A stretch of 64,000 nt of DNA, from contig NZ_QEHM01000012.1 in assembly GCF_003116585.1 (NCBI RefSeq), forward strand, positions 1-64,000, written 5' to 3'. The position numbers and the translations under genes were made by a program. This stretch comes from Albibacillus kandeliae. GTDB taxonomy: Bacteria; Pseudomonadota; Alphaproteobacteria; Rhodobacterales; Rhodobacteraceae. Positions 1 through 7,457 of the stretch are shown in pieces. Numbering within the stretch: the stretch's first letter is position 1; the number at the start of each line of letters is the position of its first letter. Under the pieces are notes generated by a model. The model did no database searches. It had not been told where the DNA came from and worked only from the letters and a program-made list of their open reading frames with translations.

Positions 1-95
1 CCCGCCGAGCGCTTGAGCAGCTTGAGGGCTCCGCGCCCGGCGAGCTTGCGCCAGATCGGGAACCAGAATACCCAAACCCAACCTGCAGACTCTCG
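1..95 (-). other. open frame without start codon, possible gene remnant at left edge
   Basis: On the minus strand a frame is open from an in-frame TAA at 96-98 to the window edge. It encodes a tryptophan-rich stretch (GWVWVFWFPIWRKL, then a basic segment). No ATG, GTG or TTG is available in it before the edge, so it is either a fragment of a decayed gene or chance. I assign no function. Confidence 0.15.
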
Positions 96-155
96 TTATG
101 AATGAGGGACCGGCAGGGGGCAGGTCAAGCTCAGCGTCAAAGCCATAACATGCGG

Positions 156-305
156 CTAATCCAGCGATTGCTTGGCAGGCTTGGATTGGCAGGTGTCCCG
201 CACTTGCGATTTGCGGGACACTTCTCCCATAAAAATATGGCCGAATAGCACAAACCGCACTTCAGGATCGCCCACCACTTCTCCTTCTGCAAGAGCGAAT
301 GACAT
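156..305 (-). CDS. doubtful 49-residue ORF
   Basis: An ATG at 305 opens a 49-codon frame ending in TAG at 156. The product begins MSFALAEGEVVGDPEV and is basic near its end (MGEVSRKSQVRDTCQ). It runs through the inverted repeat at 193-221, which makes a repeat element at least as likely as a gene. No good ribosome binding site is obvious and I do not recognise a family. It could be a small species-specific gene or a chance frame inside a decayed repeat. Confidence 0.2.
   Translation of the reverse strand: MSFALAEGEVVGDPEVRFVLFGHIFMGEVSRKSQVRDTCQSKPAKQSLD
193..221. repeat. 9-bp perfect inverted repeat, possible decayed repeat element
   Basis: GTGTCCCGC at 193-201 is followed after 11 bases by GCGGGACAC at 213-221, a perfect 9-bp dyad. 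The surroundings (1-346) hold no convincing gene. It could be a terminator-like hairpin, an extragenic palindrome or the end of a lost mobile element. No T-run follows it on either strand. Confidence 0.4.
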
Positions 306-346
306 CCCTCCGGTGCTTCCGGATTACGCGGTTTGCACCCCCGCCG

Positions 347-811
347 CTACCGGGGCGCGAAGGCCATGACCTTGTTGCTGTAGGCCTTGTTTCCACTGAC
401 ATCTTCGCCGAACCAGTCCGGCGCGACAAAGGCGTGGGCGGCGGCCTCGTCCTCGAACTCCACCTCGACCACGGTCAGCGGCGCATGCGGTGCCTCGAAG
501 ACATCGAGCTCGAACACGGTGCCATCGGCGAGGCGGCCGGTCCAGCGGGTCTTTTCGATGCGTCCGGTCGCGGCGGGCCAGAGCCGGTCGAAGGCTTCGC
601 GCGGGACCTCGGTCTCGTATTCGCCGCGCACCATGCCCTCGCCGGTCTTGATGGTGACGAAGAAGGCCGCCCCCTTCTGCCGCAGACGGACCTCGATCGA
701 ATCTTCGGGGCGGGTCACGTAGCCCTGCCGAATCTCGGTGGCTTTGGCGTCGGTGAGGTCAGGCATCCGCGCGACCAGGAACTTGCGTTCGATTTCGGTG
801 TTCTTGGCCAT
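347..811 (-). CDS. CYTH domain protein (triphosphate tunnel metalloenzyme)
   Basis: A 154-residue single-domain protein. It opens with the diagnostic CYTH signature ExExK (E6, E8, K10 in TEIERKFLV) and continues with the alternating charged strands of a triphosphate tunnel (GYVTRPEDSIEVRLRQK, EYETEVP, VVEVEFEDE). Family members hydrolyse inorganic triphosphate or, rarely, make cAMP. For a lone bacterial CYTH domain of this length inorganic triphosphatase is the safer guess. It is the last gene of a CHAD-ParA-CYTH operon: its ATG overlaps the ParA stop by one base near 811. CYTH and CHAD proteins are repeatedly linked to polyphosphate, which suggests a shared role, but the exact substrate cannot be read from sequence. 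Confidence 0.88.
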   Translation of the reverse strand: MAKNTEIERKFLVARMPDLTDAKATEIRQGYVTRPEDSIEVRLRQKGAAFFVTIKTGEGMVRGEYETEVPREAFDRLWPAATGRIEKTRWTGRLADGTVFELDVFEAPHAPLTVVEVEFEDEAAAHAFVAPDWFGEDVSGNKAYSNKVMAFAPR

Positions 812-1554
812 CAGATCCTCTTGATCACTTCGACCGCGAGCCGGTCATAGGCCCGGGCCGCGTCATGGGTTCCGGCGAAGACGCCGACCGGGGTGCGATG
901 CACGCCCATCTTCTCGACATCGGTCGAGAACGGCACCACCACGTCGAGCATGCGCCGGGCATGGGTCTTGCGCATCCGCTTGATCGTCTCGCCGTGCAGC
1001 TTCTTGGTGGCCTGCGCCATCGAGAAGAACCCGAGGATCTTCTTTCGCGCCAGCCCGTGCTCCTTGAAGAACTCCCCGAGCTGTTCGAAGGTCCGCTCGG
1101 AGAGCGTTGTGGGGATCACCGGAACAACGACGGCGTCGGCCGACCGGAAGACGTTCTCGGACAGGGTCGAGATGTTGGGCGGGCAGTCCAGCACGATGTA
1201 GTCGTAATCGCCCTTCACGCTCTTCAGCGCCTTCTTGAGCCGTGACTGGCTGTTCTTCATGCGCGCGAGGAAGACGTCGAAGTCGCGGAAGGTCATGTTG
1301 GCCGGGAGGATGTCGAGATCGTCGAAATCGCTGCCCCGGATCGCATCGGTAAAGCGCGTGACGTCGGTGAAGAACCTGTCGCCCTTCAGCTTCTTCGAGG
1401 GTTTCACCCGGAAATAGAAACCCGATGCCCCCTGCGGGTCGAGATCGCAGAGCAGCACCCGGTGCCCCTGTTGCGCGAGGCAATAGGCGATGTTCACGGC
1501 GCTCGCGGTCTTTCCCACCCCGCCCTTGTTCGAATAGCTGGCGATGATCTTCAT
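811..1554 (-). CDS. ParA/MinD-family partition ATPase
   Basis: A 247-residue ParA-type ATPase. Residues 10-16 form the deviant Walker A KGGVGKT with signature Lys10 and catalytic Lys15; DLDPQG at 37-42 is Walker A' and IVLDCPPN is Walker B. The ATG at 1554 was chosen because it places the P-loop at the normal N-terminal position and gives a 4-base ATGA overlap with the upstream CHAD gene. Such ATPases position plasmids, chromosomes or protein cargoes on the nucleoid. No parB or centromere-like repeats are present, so a cargo-positioning role is more likely than DNA segregation. Sandwiched between CHAD and CYTH genes, it may position polyphosphate granules (inference). Confidence 0.9.
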   Translation of the reverse strand: MKIIASYSNKGGVGKTASAVNIAYCLAQQGHRVLLCDLDPQGASGFYFRVKPSKKLKGDRFFTDVTRFTDAIRGSDFDDLDILPANMTFRDFDVFLARMKNSQSRLKKALKSVKGDYDYIVLDCPPNISTLSENVFRSADAVVVPVIPTTLSERTFEQLGEFFKEHGLARKKILGFFSMAQATKKLHGETIKRMRKTHARRMLDVVVPFSTDVEKMGVHRTPVGVFAGTHDAARAYDRLAVEVIKRI

Positions 1555-3077
1555 GCGTCGGGCTCCTCCGAGTGGAACAGCGCGCGGAAGCTCTCCCGGG
1601 TCTTCTCCGAGTCGAAACGGGCAAAGCTGGCCTCCACCCTTGCGCGTTCTTCCTGTTGTTTGCGGTCCAGCACGGTGACCAGCGCGCCGAGGCTCGTCGC
1701 GATCTCGAGCGCGTCGCGCGTGTTGGCCCTGAGCCCTGTCAGGAGGTCGCCCAGCGCCGCCTGCTGCACCGCGTAGTCGTTGAACTTGCCAAGGTTGTCC
1801 TGAAGCTTCTTCAGGCGCTTGATCAGGGCACCGACATCGGCCGCGTCGAAAAGCGGCGCGAAGAATTCCATCAGGTAGCGCAGCTTCTTGCACTGGATCC
1901 GCAGCGCGTGGACCTGCTCGTCGGGCGTTGTGCTGTCGATCCCGGCGGCGATCTTGCAGACCTTGCGGTACCGCTTCCAGATCACCCGGCGGGCATAGTC
2001 GAGCGCATGGCTTTCGGCGTCCGGGCCCTCGGCCAGTTGTCCCGGATCCTCGAAGAGCCGCAGCAGCGCCGCCATCTCCTGACGGTATCCGGGGCTCTGC
2101 AACCACGCTGCTAGGTCCCTGTGGGCGTCGCCCCTCTCGCGCGCCAGCCGGTCGAACAGCTTTTCCACGCCGCGCCGACGCGCGGGCGGCACCAGCGCCA
2201 CGTAGTCCTCTCGCTCGATCAGGTAGACATCGAGATCGCGCAGCCTGCCGGTGGGTGACATGACCGCGTCGAACCGCTGTTTCAGCTCGTCGCTCTGCTC
2301 GGCCTCGAAAACGCCACGGAACAGCGAGATCACCGAACGGACACGGCGCAGGGCGACGCGGTACTCGTGCAGGAACTCGGAATCGAGATCGGCGAGAATG
2401 CCCGCCTCCTGCCGTACCGCGGCAGCGACCTGCGCCCGCACGAAGACGACCGTGGCCTCGAAGGCGGTTTCCTCGGCGGTCATCTCGATCTCGACCTTGC
2501 CGATGGTCCCGGGGTTCACGCCCCTGAGGTCCGCTCCGAGATCGAAGGCCGTCTCGCAGAGGCGCGCGCCGGTGGTGTCGATCTGATGCACGAGGCGCTG
2601 CAGGGCCTTGTCGTACCCCCGAAGCGGGTTCAGCCGCAGCACCGTGACCGGCGCCGCATTCCCCGACCTCAGCTGCCAGGACTCGCCGCGCACCTCGGTC
2701 TTGTCGAAGTCGTCGACCACCTTCCAGCGCTGGCGAACCAGTTCGCCCTTGGCCACGGGCATCAGCGTCCGCAGAGGCGAGACCACGCCGGCCAGCCAGT
2801 CGGTGACCCGCCCTTCCGGCATGTCCTGAACGAAGGCAGGCGCGCATCTGGACTGGTCGAGCACCTCCCCCTCCGACAGCAGGAACAGGCCCTCTTCCGT
2901 TTCCAGCAGAAGGCGGTCCTTGGCCGCGACCTGCCCGTCGAAGGTATCGACAAGGGCAAAGCTGCCGACGAAGCCGTCGCCGTCGCGGACCAACCGGCTC
3001 TTGCCGAGGTCCATTCCTCCGGCGCAGAGCTGTCCGCCCTCGCGGACAAAGATCATCTGGGCTTCAGGCCGGGTCAT
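1551..3077 (-). CDS. CHAD domain-containing protein
   Basis: A 508-residue protein from the ATG at 3077; an in-frame ATG at 3170 would add 31 residues, but that extension (MAGSGGRASVERLP...) looks non-coding and has no ribosome binding site. Roughly the first 220 residues resemble a degenerate beta-rich CYTH-like region. The C-terminal half is a CHAD (conserved histidine alpha-helical) domain with the expected histidine/arginine helices, for example FLHEYRVALRRVRSV and VHALRIQCKKLRYLM. CHAD proteins bind polyphosphate and locate to polyphosphate granules in several bacteria. It heads the operon with ParA and CYTH, and its stop overlaps the ParA start (ATGA). Confidence 0.85.
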   Translation of the reverse strand: MTRPEAQMIFVREGGQLCAGGMDLGKSRLVRDGDGFVGSFALVDTFDGQVAAKDRLLLETEEGLFLLSEGEVLDQSRCAPAFVQDMPEGRVTDWLAGVVSPLRTLMPVAKGELVRQRWKVVDDFDKTEVRGESWQLRSGNAAPVTVLRLNPLRGYDKALQRLVHQIDTTGARLCETAFDLGADLRGVNPGTIGKVEIEMTAEETAFEATVVFVRAQVAAAVRQEAGILADLDSEFLHEYRVALRRVRSVISLFRGVFEAEQSDELKQRFDAVMSPTGRLRDLDVYLIEREDYVALVPPARRRGVEKLFDRLARERGDAHRDLAAWLQSPGYRQEMAALLRLFEDPGQLAEGPDAESHALDYARRVIWKRYRKVCKIAAGIDSTTPDEQVHALRIQCKKLRYLMEFFAPLFDAADVGALIKRLKKLQDNLGKFNDYAVQQAALGDLLTGLRANTRDALEIATSLGALVTVLDRKQQEERARVEASFARFDSEKTRESFRALFHSEEPDA

Positions 3078-3268
3078 GGCCCGCTTTCGGAAAGGGTTGC
3101 AACCTGTGTCCTCTGTGTCCTTTTCCCGTGGCAAGCGTTCCACGGATGCGCGTCCACCGGAACCAGCCATTTGTCACAGGAACGCGACGTTCGACAAGAT
3201 TTACGACGATTTCACGGGAAAGACATTGAGACAGGTCATGGTGTCCGTCCTCGCGGCACCATCCCGGC

Positions 3269-3457
3269 TCAGGCCCGGCGCGCCAGCCAGTCGACGATGT
3301 TGTCGCGGCTGCTGCCGTGGAACTCGGCGTGGTCCAGCATCTGCGAGCAGTCCTCGGCCTTTCGAATCATGCGCGGCCCCCGCTGGCCGGCCCGCCAGAG
3401 CCAGACCCATTCAATGCGCCCCGTTTCGTCGGTTTCCGCAACGAATACCTTCTTCAC
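3269..3457 (-). CDS. small conserved-looking protein, paralogue of the neighbouring 70-residue protein
   Basis: A 62-residue protein starting at a GTG (an in-frame TAA lies two codons upstream, so no longer start is possible). It begins KKVFVAETDETGRIEWVW and ends EFHGSSRDNIVDWLARRA. The protein at 3625-3837 has the same plan, so this is a real pair: beta-hairpin-like N-terminus with AETD...GR..WVW, a basic variable middle, then (A/E)(E/Q)FHG(S/A)(S/A)...(I)..W(L/V). I do not recognise the family. There is no signal peptide or membrane segment. It lies just upstream of the CHAD operon on the same strand but is separated from it by nearly 200 bases. Confidence 0.6.
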   Translation of the reverse strand: MKKVFVAETDETGRIEWVWLWRAGQRGPRMIRKAEDCSQMLDHAEFHGSSRDNIVDWLARRA

Positions 3458-3624
3458 GTCTTACGTATCCCCATGGTCATCCCGAGTGATGTCACGACAC
3501 AAAATCGACAACTCGCCGATTTGTCTAGCACGTCACCCATCATCCAGCCCGCCGTCATGGCGCCGGGTGCCCTACCCTGCCCCCTTGGCCGGATCAACAA
3601 GATGTCCAGGTTACGCCGGGTCGC

Positions 3625-3837
3625 TCAGTTTTGCGCGCGGCCGCCCCTGGCCTGGGCGCTGACCCAGGCGCGGATGTCGTCCTCGGCGGCGCCGTGGAAC
3701 TGTGCGCGCGCCAGGTCGCTGGCCGAGATGCTGCGCGCGTCGGCCGGTCGCGCGGCCTTCCAGGCTGGCCGTTTGGCCCAGACCCAGGCCACCCGGCCCT
3801 GTGTATCCGTTTCCGCGATGAACGTGAGTTTTTGCAT
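3625..3837 (-). CDS. small conserved-looking protein, paralogue of the neighbouring 62-residue protein
   Basis: A 70-residue protein with an ATG at 3837. Start MQKLTFIAETDTQGRVAWVW and end ARAQFHGAAEDDIRAWVSAQ match the 62-residue neighbour position for position, with a different basic linker between. Two diverged copies in tandem indicate an old duplication under selection. The family is unknown to me; the size, basic middle and aromatic N-terminal strand would fit a small binding or regulatory protein, but that is a guess. The 167-base gap to its paralogue leaves room for separate promoters. Confidence 0.6.
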   Translation of the reverse strand: MQKLTFIAETDTQGRVAWVWAKRPAWKAARPADARSISASDLARAQFHGAAEDDIRAWVSAQARGGRAQN

Positions 3838-4077
3838 GTCAGACCCCCCGGTGCTGCAGGCAGAACCCTAGCAGACAACCCCGCCACGGGGAGAGCAGGT
3901 TTTGCACTTTCGCGCCCCGGAGCCGGGATCGCCGGGCAACTGCCCGAGTCCGAGGCATCGGGGCCGCCCCGGGCACCGGGCCTGCGGCACTGTCACACGG
4001 GCAAGCGGCTCGTCCCGGGTCGCCGGGAATGGTAACACCGGGGCCAAGGAAACCGGATTGCAGGCGGTGCGAGCCCC
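3838..4077. other. divergent GC-rich intergenic region upstream of cydD
   Basis: This 240-base region separates the leftward small genes from the rightward cyd operon and must hold both promoters. It is very GC-rich, with short dyads such as CGGGCA-AC-TGCCCG near 3934-3947. I see no clear FNR (TTGAT-N4-ATCAA) or other known operator. Confidence 0.4.
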
Positions 4078-5754
4078 ATGGATCAGGCCACAGACGCCCC
4101 GACGCGGCGGACAACCCACGCCACGCTGGCGCAGGCGCGGGTGATTGCCCCGGTCCGCCGGGAGCTGCGTCACGCCGGGGTGCTCTCCGTTCTCGCCGGG
4201 CTGCTCTGGCCGGTGCAGGCCGCCGCCATCGCCTGGTGCATCGCGGGCTGGGCCAATGGCGCCCCGGCGCTAGAGCGCGCCGCTGTGGCCGGGCTGGTCT
4301 TTGCCCTCTGCGCCGCTCTGCGGGCGCTGCTGGACCATCGGGCCGGTGCGCTGTTCTTCGCGGCAGCCGACCAAACCCTGTCACGCGAACGCGCGGCGCT
4401 GGTCCGGCGCGAGGCCCGCGCGCCCTCGGCCACCGGTTCTGCCGCCATCGCCGCGCTTGCAGTCCAGAAGCTGCCGCTGCTCCAGCCGTGGATCACCCGC
4501 TACCATGCGGCAATGATGCGGGTGGTGGTGCTGCCGCCCGTTCTGCTGATCCTCGCCTTTTCGCAGTCCTGGGTCGTGGGGCTGACCCTGCTTGTCGCCG
4601 GGCCACTGATCCCGGTGATGATGGCGCTGGTCGGGATGGCGGCGGAGGAGGCCTCGCGCCGCCAGATGGACGAAATCGGCGACATGAACCAGATGCTGAT
4701 GGAGCGTCTCGCCGCCCTGCTCGACATCCGCCTGCTGGGCGCGGGCGAGGCATCGGCGGTGGCTTTCGGAGCAAGGGCCGAAGCGCTGCGCGAACGCAGC
4801 ATGGCCGTGCTGCGCATCGCGTTCCTGTCGTCCACAGTGCTGGAGCTGTTCGCCGCGCTCGGTGTCGCCCTCGTGGCGGTCTTCGTCGGCTTCATGCTGC
4901 TGGGCGAGATCGGCTTTGGCACCTGGGGCACCCCGCTGACGCTGGGCCAGGGCGTGTTCCTGCTGCTGATCGCGCCCGAGTTCTTCCAGCCCCTGCGAGA
5001 CCTTGCCGCCGCATGGCACGACCGCGCGGCGGGGTTCTCGGTGGTCGCAGAGCTTGACGAACTGGACCGGGCCGAGCGGGTCGAACCGCTGGGAACCGGC
5101 GCCGCCGCGGCCCCCCTGCCCGGGGCGCTGTCGGTGCAGGTACGGGGTGCGGAGGCCATGGTGCCGGGAGGCCGGGTGCCCCTTCCCGACGTCTCCCTCG
5201 CGGCCGGGGAAACGCTCGCCCTCACCGGGCCGAGCGGCTGCGGCAAGAGCACGATGCTGGCCGCGCTGGCCGGGCTGGCCCCTCTGGCCTCCGGGCGGAT
5301 CGACGTCTGCGGCGAGCCGCTCGATGACCAAACGGCAGATGCATGGCGCGCGTGCATCGCGCTGGTGCCCCAGCGGCCGCACTTCGCCGACACCACGCTC
5401 GGCGACTGGCTCGACCCGAAGGGCGCCGGAACCGACCCCTGGCCCGCCTTGCACCTCGCCGATGCCGCGCGGGTGGTCGAAGGGCTGCCCGAGGGGCTTG
5501 CCACCCGCCTCGGCGCGACCGGGGGCGGGGTATCCGGCGGCGAGGCGCGGCGGCTGATGCTGGCCCGCGCGGTGCTGCAGCGAGGCGACCTCATTCTGGC
5601 GGACGAGCCGACCGCCGACCTAGACCCCGAAACGGCACAGCGGGTGATCGCCGCGCTGGAGCGGCTGCGCGCGAGCGGGCGGGCGGTGATCGTCGCCACC
5701 CACGACCCGGTGCTCGCCGCCGCCATGCAACGGCAGGTGGAGATCGGCGCATGA
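4078..5754 (+). CDS. cydD: thiol reductant ABC exporter subunit CydD
   Basis: A 558-residue half-transporter with an N-terminal six-helix membrane domain and a C-terminal nucleotide-binding domain. Walker A is GPSGCGKST, the signature is VSGGEARRLMLARA and Walker B is LILADEPTADLD. CydD pairs with CydC in the inner membrane to export glutathione and cysteine, which is needed for haem incorporation and assembly of cytochrome bd. Its stop overlaps the cydC start (ATGA), so the pair is translationally coupled. Placement directly ahead of cydAB in the same direction supports CydD over a generic ABC exporter. Lengths and motifs are normal for the family. Confidence 0.93.
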   Translation: MDQATDAPTRRTTHATLAQARVIAPVRRELRHAGVLSVLAGLLWPVQAAAIAWCIAGWANGAPALERAAVAGLVFALCAALRALLDHRAGALFFAAADQTLSRERAALVRREARAPSATGSAAIAALAVQKLPLLQPWITRYHAAMMRVVVLPPVLLILAFSQSWVVGLTLLVAGPLIPVMMALVGMAAEEASRRQMDEIGDMNQMLMERLAALLDIRLLGAGEASAVAFGARAEALRERSMAVLRIAFLSSTVLELFAALGVALVAVFVGFMLLGEIGFGTWGTPLTLGQGVFLLLIAPEFFQPLRDLAAAWHDRAAGFSVVAELDELDRAERVEPLGTGAAAAPLPGALSVQVRGAEAMVPGGRVPLPDVSLAAGETLALTGPSGCGKSTMLAALAGLAPLASGRIDVCGEPLDDQTADAWRACIALVPQRPHFADTTLGDWLDPKGAGTDPWPALHLADAARVVEGLPEGLATRLGATGGGVSGGEARRLMLARAVLQRGDLILADEPTADLDPETAQRVIAALERLRASGRAVIVATHDPVLAAAMQRQVEIGA

Positions 5755-7394
5755 GGCCGGTCCTGCATATCCTGCGCCTGCTGCTGACCAGCGCCCCGGG
5801 TGCGATGGCGCGCGGCGCCGCGCTCTCGGTGCTCGTGCTGCTGATGGGGGCGGCTCTGCTCGGGCTCTCGGGCTGGTTCGTCACCGCGACCGGGCTTGCC
5901 GGGCTCGGCGGGATCGGCATCGCCTTCGACGTGTTCCGCCCCTCTGCGGGCGTCCGGTTCCTTGCGCTGGGGCGCACCGCCGCCCGCTATGGCGAGCGGC
6001 TGCTGACCCACGACGCCACACTGCGCGCCCTTGCCGCGCTGCGGGTCGATCTGCTGCGGCGGCTGGCGCGGCTCGACGGGCGGGCCCTGTCGCGGTTGCG
6101 GGGCGAGCAGGTGCTGACCCGCATCGTCGCCGACGTCGACGCGCTCGACGGGCTGGTGCTGCGGCTGCTGCTGCCGGGCACGGCGGCGCTCGCCGCGCAC
6201 CTGCTGATCTTCGCCGCGCTGGCATGGCTGCTGGGCTGGCCGGTTGCACTCGCGATCCTCGCCGGAACCCTGCCCGCCGCCGCGCTGATCCTCTGGCGCC
6301 TTGCCCGGCGGGGGCTGCGGCCTTCGACCGATGCCGAGAACGAGGCCCAGGCCCTGCGGCGTGGGCTCATCGACACCATCCGCGACCGCGAGGCGGTGAT
6401 CCTGTCGGGGCGGCTGTCAGAACAGGAGGAGCGTCTGCTGGCCCATGATGCCGCCGCGCGGGGGGCGATGGCCGCGCTCGACCGGGCCGAACGGGACGCC
6501 GGGCGCGCGCTCTCGCTCCTCGTGGCGCTGGTGGCGGCGGCCGCATTGGTGGCCGGGGGTTGGTTGCTGTCGCGCGGGGTGCTCGACCCGGCCAAGGCCG
6601 CCATCGGGTTCTTCGTGGCCGTCGCACTGGCCGAGGCGGTCTGGCCGCTCCGGCGCGGCGTTGCCGACCTCGGGCGCATGGTCGGGGCCGCCCGCCTCCT
6701 CGCTCCGGCCCCCGATGCTGCGCCCCGCCCTGCCCCGGTGGCATCCAATCCCGACGCCCCCTTGCTGCGGATTGCCGTTCCGGGGCTCGACCTGACGCTG
6801 GCCCCCGGCGAGGCCGTTGCGCTGACCGGACCCTCCGGCGCGGGCAAGACCGAGCTGCTGCTGCGGATCGCCGGGCTGGGGCCGGGTCAGGGGCTGGAAC
6901 TCTACGGAAAACACCCCGACCGTTGGCAGGAGGACGCGCTGAGATCGGTCGTGTCCATGCTGCCGCAGCGCAGTGCCCTCGTCGCCGGAACGTTCCGCGA
7001 CAACCTGTCGCTGAATGGCGAGGCGGACGAGGACACGCTCTGGGCCGCTCTGGAGGCCGTTGCCCTGGCCGATGTCGTCCGCGAGCGCGGCGGGCTGGAG
7101 GCGCGACTGGGCGAAGCCGGGGCCGGCCTCTCCGGCGGGCAGGCCCGGCGCCTTGCCCTTGCGCGCAACCTCCTGAAAAAGCCTGCGCTTCTGCTGCTGG
7201 ACGAACCCACCGAGGGGCTGGATGCGGCAACCGCCGACAAGGTGCTGCGCGGCCTGCGCGCTTTCCTGCCCCGCGCGACGATCATTGCCGCCATGCATCG
7301 GGGCGCAACTCACGAAATCTTCAATCGAACCGCGACCTTAGGTGTCAGCCCTGCGGCGTTGTCACAGGGCGAGAGCAGTCTAGTATTGCGGTAG
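5751..7394 (+). CDS. cydC: thiol reductant ABC exporter subunit CydC
   Basis: A 547-residue partner of CydD. The ATG at 5751 overlaps the cydD stop by 4 bases; longer upstream extension of the frame is out-of-frame CydD sequence and was rejected. The membrane domain is followed by an ATPase domain with Walker A GPSGAGKTELL, signature LSGGQARRLALARN and Walker B LLLLDEPTEGLD. The A-loop and linker regions are short, as is usual for CydC. It acts with CydD to keep the periplasm reduced enough for cytochrome bd maturation. cydA follows after 63 bases. Confidence 0.93.
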   Translation: MRPVLHILRLLLTSAPGAMARGAALSVLVLLMGAALLGLSGWFVTATGLAGLGGIGIAFDVFRPSAGVRFLALGRTAARYGERLLTHDATLRALAALRVDLLRRLARLDGRALSRLRGEQVLTRIVADVDALDGLVLRLLLPGTAALAAHLLIFAALAWLLGWPVALAILAGTLPAAALILWRLARRGLRPSTDAENEAQALRRGLIDTIRDREAVILSGRLSEQEERLLAHDAAARGAMAALDRAERDAGRALSLLVALVAAAALVAGGWLLSRGVLDPAKAAIGFFVAVALAEAVWPLRRGVADLGRMVGAARLLAPAPDAAPRPAPVASNPDAPLLRIAVPGLDLTLAPGEAVALTGPSGAGKTELLLRIAGLGPGQGLELYGKHPDRWQEDALRSVVSMLPQRSALVAGTFRDNLSLNGEADEDTLWAALEAVALADVVRERGGLEARLGEAGAGLSGGQARRLALARNLLKKPALLLLDEPTEGLDAATADKVLRGLRAFLPRATIIAAMHRGATHEIFNRTATLGVSPAALSQGESSLVLR

Positions 7395-7408
7395 GGATAA
7401 GCCAGCCA

Positions 7409-7423
7409 CGGGCGAGTCGCCCG
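7409..7423 (+). other. short hairpin between cydC and cydA
   Basis: CGGGCG-AGT-CGCCCG forms a 6-bp stem with a 3-base loop in the 63-base cydC-cydA gap. No T-run follows, so it is more likely an mRNA-stability or attenuation element than a terminator. Function is inferred only from position. Confidence 0.3.
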
Positions 7424-7457
7424 CTGACGGTGCCTACAACCTGCAGGGGAACCGCGC

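Noticed and set aside
811-1554. Plasmid or chromosome partition locus
   Set aside because: A ParA-type gene is present, but there is no parB partner, no iteron or centromere-like repeats and no replication gene nearby.
811-2847. A 678-residue fusion ending in the ParA ATPase
   Set aside because: The N-terminal part is the CHAD gene read out of frame (arginine-rich, no domain). The ParA start at 1554 with an ATGA overlap explains the region.
3150-3195. Pho-box-like TTGTCAC upstream of the CHAD-ParA-CYTH operon
   Set aside because: Only one heptamer fits, it is on the strand opposite to the operon, and the next 11-base positions (ACGCGAC, GACAAGA) match poorly.
3838-4077. Possible cobalamin riboswitch or leader peptide ahead of cydD
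   Set aside because: Some GGCACTG and GGGAATGG pieces recall a B12 box, but the order and spacing of conserved elements do not fit, and cyd genes are not B12-controlled.
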